A stretch of 64,000 bases of DNA from Phycisphaerales bacterium AB-hyl4 (GCA_041821185.1 JBGUBD010000005.1:310001-374000), one strand, 5' to 3'. Positions 32,643 to 42,142 are shown, counted from the first letter of the stretch. Made by a program: numbers and translations. The notes: generated by a model not told the origin, from the sequence alone.

Positions 32643-34880
32643 ATGGCCAAGCAACCCGCCAACCCGATGAACATTGCCGGCGCTGCCGCGTTCGTGCAGC
32701 GGCATCAGTCGCTGATCGTGCCGGTGCTGTTCATTGCGATGCTGGCGGTCATTGTCGTGCCCTTGCCGACGATCGCGCTGGACCTGTTGATCACCGCCAA
32801 CCTCGCGCTGGCGGCGTTGATTCTCATGACCACGCTGTTCGTCCGCAGCCCGCTCGATTTTTCCGGCTTCCCGTCGCTGCTGCTGGGCACAGCCATGTTT
32901 CGGCTTGTCTTGAACATCGCCAGCACGCGTTTGATTCTGTCGATGGCGGCCGACACGCCGGAGGAAGCGACCGCGGTGGCCGGCCGGGTCATTCAAGCGT
33001 TCGCTGAGTTCGTCACGGGCGGCGGCGTCGGGGCGGGGCCGACGGCGGTGGTGGTCGGCGTGATTCTCTTCGTGATTCTCATCATCGTGCAATTCGTGGT
33101 CATCACCAAAGGTGCGACACGCATCAGTGAAGTGGCCGCCCGCTTCCAGCTCGACGGCATGCCGGGCAAGCAGATGGCCATCGACGCGGACCTCAACGCC
33201 GGCCTGATCGATGAGAAGCAGGCCAAGTCCCGCCGAAAGCAGATCACCGACGAGTCCGACTTTTATGGCCGAATGGACGGTGCCGCCAAGTTCGTTCGCG
33301 GCGACGCGATCGCGGGCATCATCATCACCGTCATCAACATCGTCGCCGGCTTCACCATCGGCATCGCCATCAAGGGCTGGAGCTTTGGCGATTCGCTTCA
33401 GATCTTTACGTTGCTGACCATCGGCGACGGCCTGGTCTCGCAGCTGCCCGCGTTGGTGATCTCACTGTCCGCGGGCCTGATCGTAACGCGGTCCAGCAGC
33501 GATCAGGACATGGGCACGGAGCTGACGCAGCAGCTCACCAGCCGACACGCGGCGCTGGGCATCACCGCTGGTTTCCTCGTACTGATGGCGTTCACGGGCA
33601 TGCCGATGCTGCCGATGTTGCTCGCGGCGGGCAGCGTGGGTGGGCTCGGGTTCATGCTGCATCGGGCAGGCCAGCGACAGCAGGTCGCTGACACCGAGGC
33701 CGAGCACGCCAAGACTCAGCGTCCGGAAAAGCCGCCGGTCGAGCAGTCGCTGCACGTCGACACGTTGGAGCTGGAAGTTGGCTACGGGCTGGTCCGTCTC
33801 GTGGACGCGTCGCAAGGCGGCGATTTGCTTGAGCGCATCGACATGATCCGCCGACAGCTTGCCGGCGAGCTGGGCTTCGTCATGCCGCCGGTGCGTATTC
33901 GCGACAACATGCAGCTTACGCCGAGCGACTATCACATCAAACTGCGGGGCAACTCGATCGCCAACGGGCAGGTGTACCCCGGCCAGTTCCTCGCGATGGA
34001 CAGCGGCCTGGCGAGTGAGCCGCTGCCGGGCACGCGAACGCGTGAGCCGGCGTTCGGCCTGGATGCGACGTGGATCGAGTCCGGCCAGAAGCAGCGGGCC
34101 GAGGCGCTCAACTACACGGTCGTCGACGCGACCAGCGTGCTGGCAACCCATCTGACCGAAACCGTCAAGGGCCATGCCCACGAACTGCTCTCGCGCGAAG
34201 AGACGAACAACCTTATCACGCAGTTGCGCGAGAAAGCGCCGAAGCTGGTGGACGAAGTGCTCGGCCCGGCCGCCGCGGGCGCGAACGACGCGACGCCGAC
34301 CGTCAAGTCCGCCGAGTTGCAGAAAGTGCTCCAGAACCTGCTTCGCGAGCGCGTGCCGGTTCGCGATCTGGAGACGATTCTCGAAACGCTTGGCGATTGG
34401 GCACCGCGAACCAAAGACCTCGAAGTGCTTACCGAGTATGTGCGCAACGCCTTACGTCGGACGATCTGCAACCAGTATGTCGTCACGGAAAGCAATCACG
34501 ATGCACAGACCGGCCTGGACGATGGCGTGCCGGTGACGAAGCTGTATTGTGTGAGCCTCGACCCGGCGTTGGAAGATCGGATCAACGGCTACATCGAGCG
34601 ATCGACCGAAGGCACGAGCATGACGATGCCGCCGGCGGTGGCGAACCGCATCACCACGGCGATGATTCAGGAGTTGCAGCGCTTGTTGCAGGGGGGGCAC
34701 AACCCGGTCGTGCTCGCGTCGCCGCAGGTTCGCGCGTCCGTGCGGCGGCTGATCGAGCCTCATCTGCCCAACGCAGCGGTGCTGGGCTACAACGAAGTGA
34801 GCAAGGGTGTGGAGGTGGAATCGTTGGGTCTTGTGCAGGTGAGTAATGAACGGCGTGAAGAGATGGCCGGAAGCGTGTAA
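32643..34880 (+). CDS. flhA: Flagellar export gate protein FlhA
   Basis: 745 residues, slightly above the usual ~690. Eight membrane helices in the first half with the FHIPEP-like region KGATRISEVAARFQLDGMPGKQMAIDADLNAGLIDEKQAKSRR. The C-terminal half is the ring domain docking chaperones and FliI/FliJ (PPVRIRDNMQLTPSDYHIKLRGN, LLREGVPVRDLETILE-like LLRERVPVRDLETILETLGDWA). No Shine-Dalgarno sequence before the ATG; the octamer hairpin ends 23 nt upstream. Confidence 0.95.
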   Translation: MAKQPANPMNIAGAAAFVQRHQSLIVPVLFIAMLAVIVVPLPTIALDLLITANLALAALILMTTLFVRSPLDFSGFPSLLLGTAMFRLVLNIASTRLILSMAADTPEEATAVAGRVIQAFAEFVTGGGVGAGPTAVVVGVILFVILIIVQFVVITKGATRISEVAARFQLDGMPGKQMAIDADLNAGLIDEKQAKSRRKQITDESDFYGRMDGAAKFVRGDAIAGIIITVINIVAGFTIGIAIKGWSFGDSLQIFTLLTIGDGLVSQLPALVISLSAGLIVTRSSSDQDMGTELTQQLTSRHAALGITAGFLVLMAFTGMPMLPMLLAAGSVGGLGFMLHRAGQRQQVADTEAEHAKTQRPEKPPVEQSLHVDTLELEVGYGLVRLVDASQGGDLLERIDMIRRQLAGELGFVMPPVRIRDNMQLTPSDYHIKLRGNSIANGQVYPGQFLAMDSGLASEPLPGTRTREPAFGLDATWIESGQKQRAEALNYTVVDATSVLATHLTETVKGHAHELLSREETNNLITQLREKAPKLVDEVLGPAAAGANDATPTVKSAELQKVLQNLLRERVPVRDLETILETLGDWAPRTKDLEVLTEYVRNALRRTICNQYVVTESNHDAQTGLDDGVPVTKLYCVSLDPALEDRINGYIERSTEGTSMTMPPAVANRITTAMIQELQRLLQGGHNPVVLASPQVRASVRRLIEPHLPNAAVLGYNEVSKGVEVESLGLVQVSNERREEMAGSV

Positions 34881-34978
34881 GTTATGCGAGCAACTCACGT
34901 CGCCTGAAGGCGACAGACGACAGGCAGTGATATGTCAGCGAGCCATGGACGGCGAGCTTACGACAAGGGGCAGGAGCG

Positions 34979-36385
34979 TTGAACCTTAGAACATTCACCG
35001 CCAGGACAATGGCCGAGGCACTTGTGCATGTGCGTCGCACGATGGGCGCGGACGCGGTCATTCTGCACACGCGCAGCTACAAGCGCGGCGGCATCCTGGG
35101 CATTGGTGCGAAGGCGGTGGTGGAAGTCACCGCTGCGGACGGCCGCGAGGTCGGTCGCAAGAAACGCTCACAAGCGGTGCGCGATCGCCAGGAGCAATTG
35201 GCGGCCCTGGTGGCGCGGCGGAAAGGGTCGGATGCAAGCCCACGCGTGGCCGCTGAGCGGCTTAAGTCGCTCAGCCGAGTGTCGGAGCGTGCGTCGGAGC
35301 AACGCACGCCAGAGCCGGTGCGCGAGCCCGAGCAGCCGGCGATGGCGGGGGACCTGATTCGGCGGACGTATGCCGCGGCGCGGGCGGAGTTTGAACAATC
35401 GCAGACACCCGTGCAGCCGGCGGTGCAGGCGAGCGTAGCGACGCTCACGCCCGAGCCGACGTACAGCAACGACCAGCTTGCCGACGAGATGCGGGCGATC
35501 AAGCGCATGGTCGCGCAGATGATGACCAGCAAGAAGCAGCGGCAGGTCAGCAGCGATCGGCCGGACGTGCCGGACAAGCTGTTCGACCAGTATCTCGCGC
35601 TGCTTGAGCAGGAAGTGACGGAGGAACTGGCGGAGGAAATCGTCGATCAGGTGCGCGGGCAGTTGAGTGACGATGACCTCGATGACGAGCAGGCCTGCCG
35701 TAAGGCGGTGATGGAAGCGGTCGCGGGCATCCTGCCCACCGGCGCGATGTCGAAAGAGCAGTCGGCGACGCCCGACGACGGCCGACCGCGCACGATCGCG
35801 CTCGTCGGGCCAACCGGTGTGGGCAAGACAACGACGATCGCCAAGCTCGCAGCGACGTTCAAGCTCAAGCAGAAGAAAAAGGTGGGGCTGATCACGCTGG
35901 ACACGTACCGCATCGCGGCGGTGGACCAGCTGCGCACGTATGCGGGCATCATCGGCGTGCCGCTGCGTGTGGCGATGAGCCCGGACGAACTGGAGAAGGC
36001 GATCGACGGCTATCGCGACTGCGACGTCGTGCTCATCGACACGGCCGGCCGATCGCAGCGCGACGACCCTCGCCTGGGCGAGTTGCAGTCGTTTATCGCG
36101 GCGGCGAAGCCGCATGAGGTGCATCTCGTGCTGTCGTCGACGTGTACGCAGAAGGTGCTCGAAGACACGATCGAACGGTTTGCCAGGATTCACACGGACC
36201 GCATCATTTTCACCAAGCTCGACGAAGCGGTGACGTTCGGCGTGGTGCTGAACGTGATGCGTAAGGTTCGCAAGCGGTTGAGTTACATCACCACAGGTCA
36301 GGAAGTGCCGCACCAGATTGAGCCCGGCCGACCCGATCGGCTGGCGGCGCTGGTGCTCGGGGAAGGGGTCGTTCAAGAATCATGA
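34979..36385 (+). CDS. flhF: Flagellar GTPase FlhF
   Basis: 468 residues. N-terminal B domain (LRTFTARTMAEALVHVRRTMGADAVILHTRSYKRGG), a linker, the N domain, then the SRP-type G domain from about 270 with P-loop GPTGVGKTTT (277-286), VGLITLDTYRIAAVDQLRTYA, VLIDTAGRSQRD and FTKLDEAVTFG. FlhF sets flagellar position and number with FlhG. The start is a TTG (34979) with AAGGGG 8 nt upstream. The stop overlaps flhG (ATGA). Confidence 0.92.
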   Translation: MNLRTFTARTMAEALVHVRRTMGADAVILHTRSYKRGGILGIGAKAVVEVTAADGREVGRKKRSQAVRDRQEQLAALVARRKGSDASPRVAAERLKSLSRVSERASEQRTPEPVREPEQPAMAGDLIRRTYAAARAEFEQSQTPVQPAVQASVATLTPEPTYSNDQLADEMRAIKRMVAQMMTSKKQRQVSSDRPDVPDKLFDQYLALLEQEVTEELAEEIVDQVRGQLSDDDLDDEQACRKAVMEAVAGILPTGAMSKEQSATPDDGRPRTIALVGPTGVGKTTTIAKLAATFKLKQKKKVGLITLDTYRIAAVDQLRTYAGIIGVPLRVAMSPDELEKAIDGYRDCDVVLIDTAGRSQRDDPRLGELQSFIAAAKPHEVHLVLSSTCTQKVLEDTIERFARIHTDRIIFTKLDEAVTFGVVLNVMRKVRKRLSYITTGQEVPHQIEPGRPDRLAALVLGEGVVQES

Positions 36386-37257
36386 TTGCGGATCAGGCGC
36401 AGGCATTACGCGGGCTCGTCGCCGACCAGCGACGGGCATCCAACGCGCCCCGGGCGCGGACGTTGGCCATCACCAGCGGCAAAGGCGGCGTGGGTAAGAC
36501 CACGATGTCGGTCAATCTGTCGGTGCAGCTTGCACAGATGGGCAGGCGGATCGTGCTCATCGATGCGGACCTTGGCACGGCCAATGCAGACGTGCTGTGC
36601 AACGTCGCGCCGCGCGGCAGCCTGGCGCACGTCGTGGCGGGGCGGATGTCGCTTGATGAAGCAATGGTCGACGCGCCGGGCGGCTTTCGCCTCGTGCCGG
36701 GCGCGTCGGGTTTGGCGCAGATGGCGGCGCTGAGCGAATACGAACGCACCCGACTGATGGACCAGATGCATCAGCTGGAGTCGGCGGCGGACTTGATCAT
36801 GATCGACACGGGCGCAGGCGTGGGCCCGAACGTGCTGGGCTTTCTCGTGGCGGTCGATGAAGTGCTCGTGGTGACGACGCCCGAGCCGACGGCGATCACC
36901 GATGCTTACGCGCTGATCAAAACACTCGTGCGTGCGAAGCGTGAACAGAACGAAGAGCCCTCGGTTCGCGTGCTGGTGAACCAGGTTCGCGACGAGGATG
37001 AAGCGAAGGCGGTGTACGATCGGGTCGCGGCGGTGTGCCAGCGGTTTCTGCAGATCACGCCGCGACTGGCGGGGCATGTGGTCAGCGACGCGCGGGTGTC
37101 GTTGTCGGTGCGTCGTCGCACGCCGTTTGTGCTTGAGAGTCCGTCGTCATTGGCGAGCACGTGTTTGAATCGGTTGGCGCATCGATTGGACCGTCACGCA
37201 GCGCAGCCGCCTGGCCGTAGCCTGTTTCGTCGGATGACCGGCTGGCTGGTGGGGTGA
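36382..37257 (+). CDS. flhG: Flagellar number regulator FlhG (MinD/ParA-like ATPase)
   Basis: 291 residues. Deviant Walker A KGGVGKTTMSVNLSVQLA, LIDADLGTANADVL and DLIMIDTGAGVGPNVL identify the MinD/FlhG family; an N-terminal QAQALRGLV helix resembles the FlhF-activating DQAxxLR motif. It stimulates FlhF GTPase and limits flagellar number. Translationally coupled to flhF by ATGA overlap. Confidence 0.92.
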   Translation: MIADQAQALRGLVADQRRASNAPRARTLAITSGKGGVGKTTMSVNLSVQLAQMGRRIVLIDADLGTANADVLCNVAPRGSLAHVVAGRMSLDEAMVDAPGGFRLVPGASGLAQMAALSEYERTRLMDQMHQLESAADLIMIDTGAGVGPNVLGFLVAVDEVLVVTTPEPTAITDAYALIKTLVRAKREQNEEPSVRVLVNQVRDEDEAKAVYDRVAAVCQRFLQITPRLAGHVVSDARVSLSVRRRTPFVLESPSSLASTCLNRLAHRLDRHAAQPPGRSLFRRMTGWLVG

Positions 37258-37546
37258 TAGCGATAATATTTTTTTGGCTAGCGTGATCGGCTGAAAGCGC
37301 GTGTAGCGCGGTGAGCGCAGGTCGCGTGATGAAGTTGCATATCACGGACTTTTGCACAATGTGCAAAGGGATCTTTTTGTGTTATAAGGAGTCTCCCGCA
37401 CCGGTGCGGCAAGAATTGCCTTTTTCGGCTTGATTTGCGATATGAATTGAAAAATTTTCGCATGAGCGCCGGGGCGAGGCTTCACAGAAGCAGTTGCTGT
37501 CTTTAGAATGAATTAACTCAGGATTGATTTCTAATCGGGCAAAGGA
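37258..37546. other. AT-rich intergenic region with several dyads, upstream of the small membrane protein and fliA
   Basis: About 290 bp, visibly richer in A and T than its surroundings. It contains TTTGCACA-A-TGTGCAAA (37354-37370), CGTGAT/ATCACG (37325-37346) and the perfect palindrome CCGCACCGGTGCGG (37397-37410). No ORF of credible length. Probably a regulatory leader or promoter region; an RNA gene cannot be excluded. Confidence 0.4.
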
Positions 37547-37867
37547 GTGCTCGCGATTCCATCAAGAGTCATCGCATCTAGTTTTGCGCTGGTCAGTTTC
37601 GCTGCAGCGTTGCTGATTGGTCTGCTGTCGGGCAACAGTGCCGGCGTGCTGATCTGGCGCGCGACGTTGGTGATGATTGCTTGTTGGATCATCGGCCGCA
37701 TCGTTGGCGCAATTGCGCAGCGGGTTGTCGACGAACACATCGAACGCTACAAACAGGAGCATCCTATTCCAGGGGATGAGGTGGAAGACGCCATGGCCGG
37801 CGTTGCGGAGACCTCGAATGGCGAGGGGCAGGATCGGGCCGACCGTGCGGTGGCTGCGTCGGTGTGA
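37547..37867 (+). CDS. Small membrane protein between flhG and fliA
   Basis: 106 residues. Two membrane helices near 9-30 (IASSFALVSFAAALLIGLLSG) and 35-58 (LIWRATLVMIACWIIGRIVGAIA), followed by an acidic soluble tail. The GTG start overlaps an AAAGGAG stretch, which would instead be well placed for the next non-canonical codon (ATT, 37556), so the exact start is uncertain. It is 103 bp before fliA and probably co-transcribed. No recognised family. Confidence 0.55.
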   Translation: MLAIPSRVIASSFALVSFAAALLIGLLSGNSAGVLIWRATLVMIACWIIGRIVGAIAQRVVDEHIERYKQEHPIPGDEVEDAMAGVAETSNGEGQDRADRAVAASV

Positions 37868-37970
37868 CGGATCACACCGGTTGACGTAAGCCAGGCGAAC
37901 GGTTGGCGAAATGAAAACAGGCCCAGGGACGGGCCGAGGTTTGGGGGACAGCGTGGTCAAGGAGCAGACA

Positions 37971-38786
37971 ATGGCGAAACCCCGTCAGGCCAGTACGCGG
38001 ACAACCTCCGCGGACCAGGCAGCAATTCAGGAAGTCTGGAACGAATACAAGATGACCGGCGAGGAGGCGTTGCGAAACCGCCTCATGGAGAACTATCTCC
38101 CGCTGGTCAAATACAACGCCGAGCGGATTCACCAGAAGCTGCCCGACGAGGTCGATGTGGACGACCTGATGAGTGCGGGGATCTTCGGCTTGATGGACGC
38201 CATCGACGCGTTCGACCGCGACCGCGGCGTCAAGTTCGAAACCTATTGCGCACCGCGCATCCGTGGTGCGATTCTCGACGAGCTGCGCTCGATGGACTGG
38301 GTGCCGCGCCTCGTGCGTTCGCGCTCCAGCCAGGTGGACCAGGCGCGTAAACGCCTTGAGATGCGCATGGGTCGCAAGGCGACCGATGACGAGATCGCCA
38401 AGGAGATGGGGCTCAACCAGGACGAGTTCGCCAAGATCCGCAAAGACGCCGGCGCGGTCGGCGTTGTGTCGCTTTCGCGTAAGTGGTTCGAGACCGACTC
38501 GAACAAAGACGTACGCGAGATCGACGTGTTGGAAGACAATCGACAGGTCAACCCCTTTTCGGCCGTGTCCAAGCGGGACATGAAAGAGCTCGTCACGAAG
38601 GGCCTCTCGCGAGCCGAGCGACTGATCATCATCCTCTACTACTACGAGGAGATGACCATGAAGGAAATCGGCGTCACGCTCGACCTTTCCGAGTCGCGCG
38701 TCAGCCAGATGCACAGTTCCATCCTCGCGCGACTGAAGGCTCAGCTTCAGCATCGAGGCAAAGAGTTGCAAGCCGAGTCGGAATGA
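37971..38786 (+). CDS. fliA: Flagellar sigma factor FliA (sigma-28)
   Basis: 271 residues. I use the ATG at 37971 because AAGGAG lies 6 nt upstream; a longer frame begins at 37911. Region 2 (NYLPLVKYNAERIHQKLPDEVDVDDLMSAGIFGLMDAIDAFDRDRGVKFETYCAPRIRGAILDELRSMDW) and region 4 (LSRAERLIIILYYYEEMTMKEIGVTLDLSESRVSQMHSSILARLK) are typical of the FliA/WhiG group. It should drive late flagellar genes, including possibly motA here. No FlgM anti-sigma gene is in the window. Confidence 0.94.
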   Translation: MAKPRQASTRTTSADQAAIQEVWNEYKMTGEEALRNRLMENYLPLVKYNAERIHQKLPDEVDVDDLMSAGIFGLMDAIDAFDRDRGVKFETYCAPRIRGAILDELRSMDWVPRLVRSRSSQVDQARKRLEMRMGRKATDDEIAKEMGLNQDEFAKIRKDAGAVGVVSLSRKWFETDSNKDVREIDVLEDNRQVNPFSAVSKRDMKELVTKGLSRAERLIIILYYYEEMTMKEIGVTLDLSESRVSQMHSSILARLKAQLQHRGKELQAESE

Positions 38787-38852
38787 GCCGGCGGTGACTC
38801 GCGCGGGTTCAACCCCGCTTTCGCGAACATGTCAAGCATGGTGGTTCGTTGC

Positions 38853-38874
38853 GCCCACGGGTGGCTACGTGGGC
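38853..38874. terminator. Hairpin between convergent fliA and membrane-protein genes
   Basis: GCCCACG (38853-38859) pairs with CGTGGGC (38868-38874) over an 8-nt loop, no T-run. Position between convergent genes suggests a bidirectional stop. Same stem family as 4931. Confidence 0.4.
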
Positions 38875-38943
38875 TAACCGCGACGATTTGATTGCCGGCG
38901 CACTGGCACGCGATCCATTCAAGCCTTGCGGTGGAGCGTTGCG

Positions 38944-39819
38944 TTATGCGGGCGTGGCGAGTGCTGCTCGCGAGTGTTCGATGGACTGGTGCATGCCGAG
39001 CCCTGCCGTGACGCCGACGAGTCCCGCGCCAAGGTAGTGGATTGGCAAGGCGAGCGCCGGCCCCCACACACCGCTGACGTACCACGCGGCGTAGAGTTCG
39101 ACGGCGTCGCCGTACTGCACGGGCACGTGGGCGTAGGCGACGATCGCCAGCAGCGCCGGCGAGATCAGCAGCGGCAGCGGGTTGCTCTGGGGCACGATGG
39201 ACTGCGTCACCACCGCTGCGATGCCGAACGCGAGGACGAGCGACCCGATCACCTGCCCGGTGTCGCTGACCGCGATCAGCAGCGTCGCCAGCGCGCCGCC
39301 CACGCCGGCACAGACCAGCCCGGCGATCAGCGCCCGCCCATCGGGCAGTCGTACGCCCGGGTCGGCTTTGCCGAAGTGGTCGGTCGTCGTCAATCGGGGC
39401 AGTGCGTCGCGGATTGGCTGGCGGGCCGCGTCCATCAGCACAATGACGCCGAGCAATGCCCCGGTCCAGACGATCATCTCGACGATCAGCAGGACATAGG
39501 CCGTCGGCTCACCATGCCGCCACAGCCAGCCGTCGATCCGCCCGCCCATGATCGCGGGAAACAGCAGCGCTACGCCGAGCACGAACAGTCCGCTGAGCGG
39601 GTTGCCCATCGCCCCGACGAGTACCGCCAGCACGATCGCGACGAGCCCGGTCAGCAGCATCAGCAGCACCGCGAACACCACGCCCACCTGCGCATCAAAC
39701 AGGCTCAACCCCCCGCGCCCGTCGGCCGCTTCGATCAGCGGCGCCGCCCAAAGCCAGGCCATGCCGGCAACGATGGCAGCGATCGGAATGAACACGCGTT
39801 GGAAGAGAGGTGGGAACAT
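38944..39819 (-). CDS. Polytopic membrane protein of unknown function
   Basis: 291 residues, about seven to eight hydrophobic helices (IPIAAIVAGMAWLWAAPLI; VVFAVLLMLLTGLVAIVLAVLVGA; LFVLGVALLFPAIM; VLLIVEMIVWTGALLGVIVLM; ALIAGLVCAGVGGALATLLIAV; LAFGIAAVVTQSIV; LLISPALLAIVAYA). I start at the ATG 39817-39819, immediately next to the repeat arm; the longer frame runs through the repeat and is not credible. No Shine-Dalgarno sequence. Possibly co-transcribed behind hemB. Confidence 0.65.
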   Translation of the reverse strand: MFPPLFQRVFIPIAAIVAGMAWLWAAPLIEAADGRGGLSLFDAQVGVVFAVLLMLLTGLVAIVLAVLVGAMGNPLSGLFVLGVALLFPAIMGGRIDGWLWRHGEPTAYVLLIVEMIVWTGALLGVIVLMDAARQPIRDALPRLTTTDHFGKADPGVRLPDGRALIAGLVCAGVGGALATLLIAVSDTGQVIGSLVLAFGIAAVVTQSIVPQSNPLPLLISPALLAIVAYAHVPVQYGDAVELYAAWYVSGVWGPALALPIHYLGAGLVGVTAGLGMHQSIEHSRAALATPA

Positions 39820-39821
39820 TT

Positions 39822-39998
39822 GGAATTTCGAATTTGGGATTTCGGATTTCGAATTTGAGAACTCAAGGCAATGGGAGCAGGCCATAAGCGTTTTTTGCGC
39901 GCTGTTGCCGGGTCCAGATTCTACCGAGTTTCTTCCGCCACCACGCCGTCCGCCCCAAATCCGAAACCCGAAATCCGAAATCCCAAATTCGAAATTCC
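39822..39998. repeat. Heptamer-word inverted repeat with 30-bp perfect arms
   Basis: 39822-39851 and 39969-39998 are exact reverse complements over 30 nt; weaker pairing continues inward. Words TCGAATT, TGGGATT, TCGGATT repeat at 7 nt. The ~117-nt loop has no ORF. It lies between hemB and the membrane protein gene and touches the latter's start codon. Confidence 0.9.
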
Positions 39999-40002
39999 AC
40001 AC

Positions 40003-41007
40003 TCAAACCCACATCGCCAGTTGCGGTGCAAAGTACGTCACCACCAGATCCGCGCCCGCGCGGCGGATGGCGTATGTGCTTTCCAACGCGGCTTGCTCCA
40101 GATCCAGCCAGCCACGTTCCGCGGCGGCGTGCAGCATCGCGTACTCGCCGCTGACGTGATATGCCGCCACGGGCACGTCGCATGATGAGCGCACCTGTTG
40201 CACGATGTCCAGGTACGCCATCGCCGGCTTGACCATGACCATGTCAGCGCCCTCGGCGAGGTCGGCGTGCAACTCGCTTTGCCACTCGCGCGATCGGCGG
40301 TAGTCCATCTGGTAGCCCCGCCGGTCGCCGAACTGCATGCCGCCGCCGCCGGCTTCGCGGAACGGGCCGTAGAAGCTCGAGGCGTACTTGATGGCATAGC
40401 TGAGGATGGCGGCGTGTTCGTGGCCTGCCGCATCGAGTGCCTGGCGGATCGCGGCGACCTGGCCGTCCATCATGCCCGAAGGCGCGACGACATCCGCGCC
40501 GGCCTCGGCCTGGGCGACCGCCGTCTGGCCGAGCAGCGCGAGCGTGCGGTCGTTGTCCACCGTCCACACCGCGCCGGTCGGCGTCGACGTATCCAGCAGC
40601 GCCCCGCAATGACCATGCTCCGTGTACTCGCAGAAGCAAAGGTCCGCGTAGAGCACGGCGTCCAGCCCCGCCTCGCGAGCAGCGCGGAGCGTACGATTCA
40701 CCGGCGCATCGGGCGATGCGGCGAAGCTGCCGTGCGCGTCTTTGTGTTCGTCCGCCGTGACGCCAAAGAGGATGAACTGTTGCACGCCCTGCTTGATGAG
40801 GTCGCGCATCGTGTTCACCGCCGCGTCGACGGGCAGTTGTTTGACGCCCGGCATGGAAGCGACGGGCTTGGCTTCGCGCATCTCGCCGACGAATAGCGGG
40901 TATATCAGCCGGTCGGCCGAGAGGCCCACATCAGCGACAGCGTCGCGCAGCCGCTGCCCACGTCGCAACCGTCGAAGGCGTTGTTGGGGGAAGGAGGAAT
41001 CGGACAT
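40003..41007 (-). CDS. hemB: Delta-aminolevulinic acid dehydratase (porphobilinogen synthase)
   Basis: 334 residues. Condenses two 5-aminolevulinate molecules to porphobilinogen in tetrapyrrole synthesis. Zinc-site cysteines ADLCFCEYTEHGHCG (about 122-135) mark the zinc-dependent type. The Schiff-base lysine is in MVMVKPAMAYLDI (about 260), with AIKYASSFYGPFREA for the second lysine region. The start at 41007 fits the family N-terminus (RLRRLRRGQRLRDAVADVGL); upstream in-frame codons to 41154 derive from a repeat. No good Shine-Dalgarno sequence. Confidence 0.93.
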   Translation of the reverse strand: MSDSSFPQQRLRRLRRGQRLRDAVADVGLSADRLIYPLFVGEMREAKPVASMPGVKQLPVDAAVNTMRDLIKQGVQQFILFGVTADEHKDAHGSFAASPDAPVNRTLRAAREAGLDAVLYADLCFCEYTEHGHCGALLDTSTPTGAVWTVDNDRTLALLGQTAVAQAEAGADVVAPSGMMDGQVAAIRQALDAAGHEHAAILSYAIKYASSFYGPFREAGGGGMQFGDRRGYQMDYRRSREWQSELHADLAEGADMVMVKPAMAYLDIVQQVRSSCDVPVAAYHVSGEYAMLHAAAERGWLDLEQAALESTYAIRRAGADLVVTYFAPQLAMWV

Positions 41008-41032
41008 GGGAGCATGATAGGGGATGGGGGGA

Positions 41033-41184
41033 AGTTTCGAGTTTCTGGTTTCGAGTTTCGAGTTGGGCAACACCGGAGCGTTCATGCCGGTAGGGGGGAC
41101 AAACGCTACGAACGTACCTTCAACTCGCCCGCTGAATTGCAGGCCGAGCGTCAACTCGAAACCGGAAACTCGAAACTAGAAACG
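41033..41184. repeat. Heptamer-word hairpin upstream of hemB
   Basis: Left arm 41033-41067 (GTTTCGA, GTTTCTG, GTTTCGA, GTTTCGA) faces right arm 41152-41184 (ACTCGAA, ACCGGAA, ACTCGAA, ACTAGAA). It lies 25 nt before the hemB start codon and 7 nt after the stop of the HEAT lipoprotein gene. Confidence 0.87.
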
Positions 41185-41191
41185 CTCCGCC

Positions 41192-42016
41192 TCACCCGTT
41201 ATCCGACTCGATCCCCGCCGGCCGTTGGGGCTCGGCGAGGGGGTCGGCGAAGTATCGGCCGGGGCGTTTGAAGAAACTGGGGATCGGCGTCCAGGGCTGG
41301 TATGTGTACTGCCGGGCATTGGCAAACAAGCCATCGCGACCGCGACGGTCGGCGGCCCAGCTCAGCCAGTCGCGGGCTTCCGTGCCCTGGTCTTCGCCGG
41401 TGAGGGTGATCAGCGCATCGCGGGCCGCGCGGGCGACGCCGTGGTTCGTGTCGTGCAACGCACCGACGAGCGACTGGAAGGCCGTGCTCGTACGGTACTG
41501 GCCCAGCGCTCGCGCCGCGTCTTGCCGAACGTCTGCGTCTTCGTCGTTCTGCACCGCCGCGGCCAGCGGCGACACAGCCGCGGGGTCGTGCAGCTTCTGC
41601 AACGCCTTGGCCGCTTCCCATCGCACGAACGACGCGTCTTCTTCGAGCATCGGCAAGATCCGCCGTACATCCGCCGGCGAGCCGTGCAACCCCAGCGCTT
41701 TGACGCACGACGCCCGTACGGACGCGTCGGGGTCGTCGATGAGCAGGCGGTACATGCGGACATAGACCGGCTCGCCGCCGAAGGGCGCGGCGCTGAGGCG
41801 GTCGACTGCTTCGCGCCGCCGGTCGGGGCTGTAGACGTAGAACGCATCGCGCGCGATCTGCCCAGCGGTCGGCTCGCCGAAGCCGGGCAACAGGTCGGCG
41901 AGCCAGTGCGGTTGATCGCTGGCGGGCCGCTGACGGGCCGACTGGCAGCCGACGAGCGTCATCGGCAACAGCATCGCGACGAGGGACAGTGCGTGGATCA
42001 GACGAAAGTTGCGCAT
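41192..42016 (-). CDS. HEAT-repeat lipoprotein
   Basis: 274 residues. Lipoprotein signal peptide with lipobox LVGC (Cys24) after ALSLVAMLLPMT. The rest shows four to five PBS-lyase/HEAT-like repeats (DDPDASVRASCVKALGLHGSPADVRRILPML; EDASFVRWEAAKALQKLHDPAAV; DEDADVRQDAARALGQYRTSTAF; DTNHGVARAARDALITLTG). A cell-envelope scaffold for protein contacts is likely; no catalytic motif. The ATG at 42014-42016 begins the signal peptide. Confidence 0.8.
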   Translation of the reverse strand: MRNFRLIHALSLVAMLLPMTLVGCQSARQRPASDQPHWLADLLPGFGEPTAGQIARDAFYVYSPDRRREAVDRLSAAPFGGEPVYVRMYRLLIDDPDASVRASCVKALGLHGSPADVRRILPMLEEDASFVRWEAAKALQKLHDPAAVSPLAAAVQNDEDADVRQDAARALGQYRTSTAFQSLVGALHDTNHGVARAARDALITLTGEDQGTEARDWLSWAADRRGRDGLFANARQYTYQPWTPIPSFFKRPGRYFADPLAEPQRPAGIESDNG

Positions 42017-42142
42017 CACGTGAAAGAGTGTATCGCCGGTGGCGTGCGCCTGCACATGCACGGCAGCGTTTGGGCGAAACAATGACCCTGCTCGCGATTT
42101 GTGCGTACAGATGTGTACAACGATGCGGTTTCGCGGTTGCAA

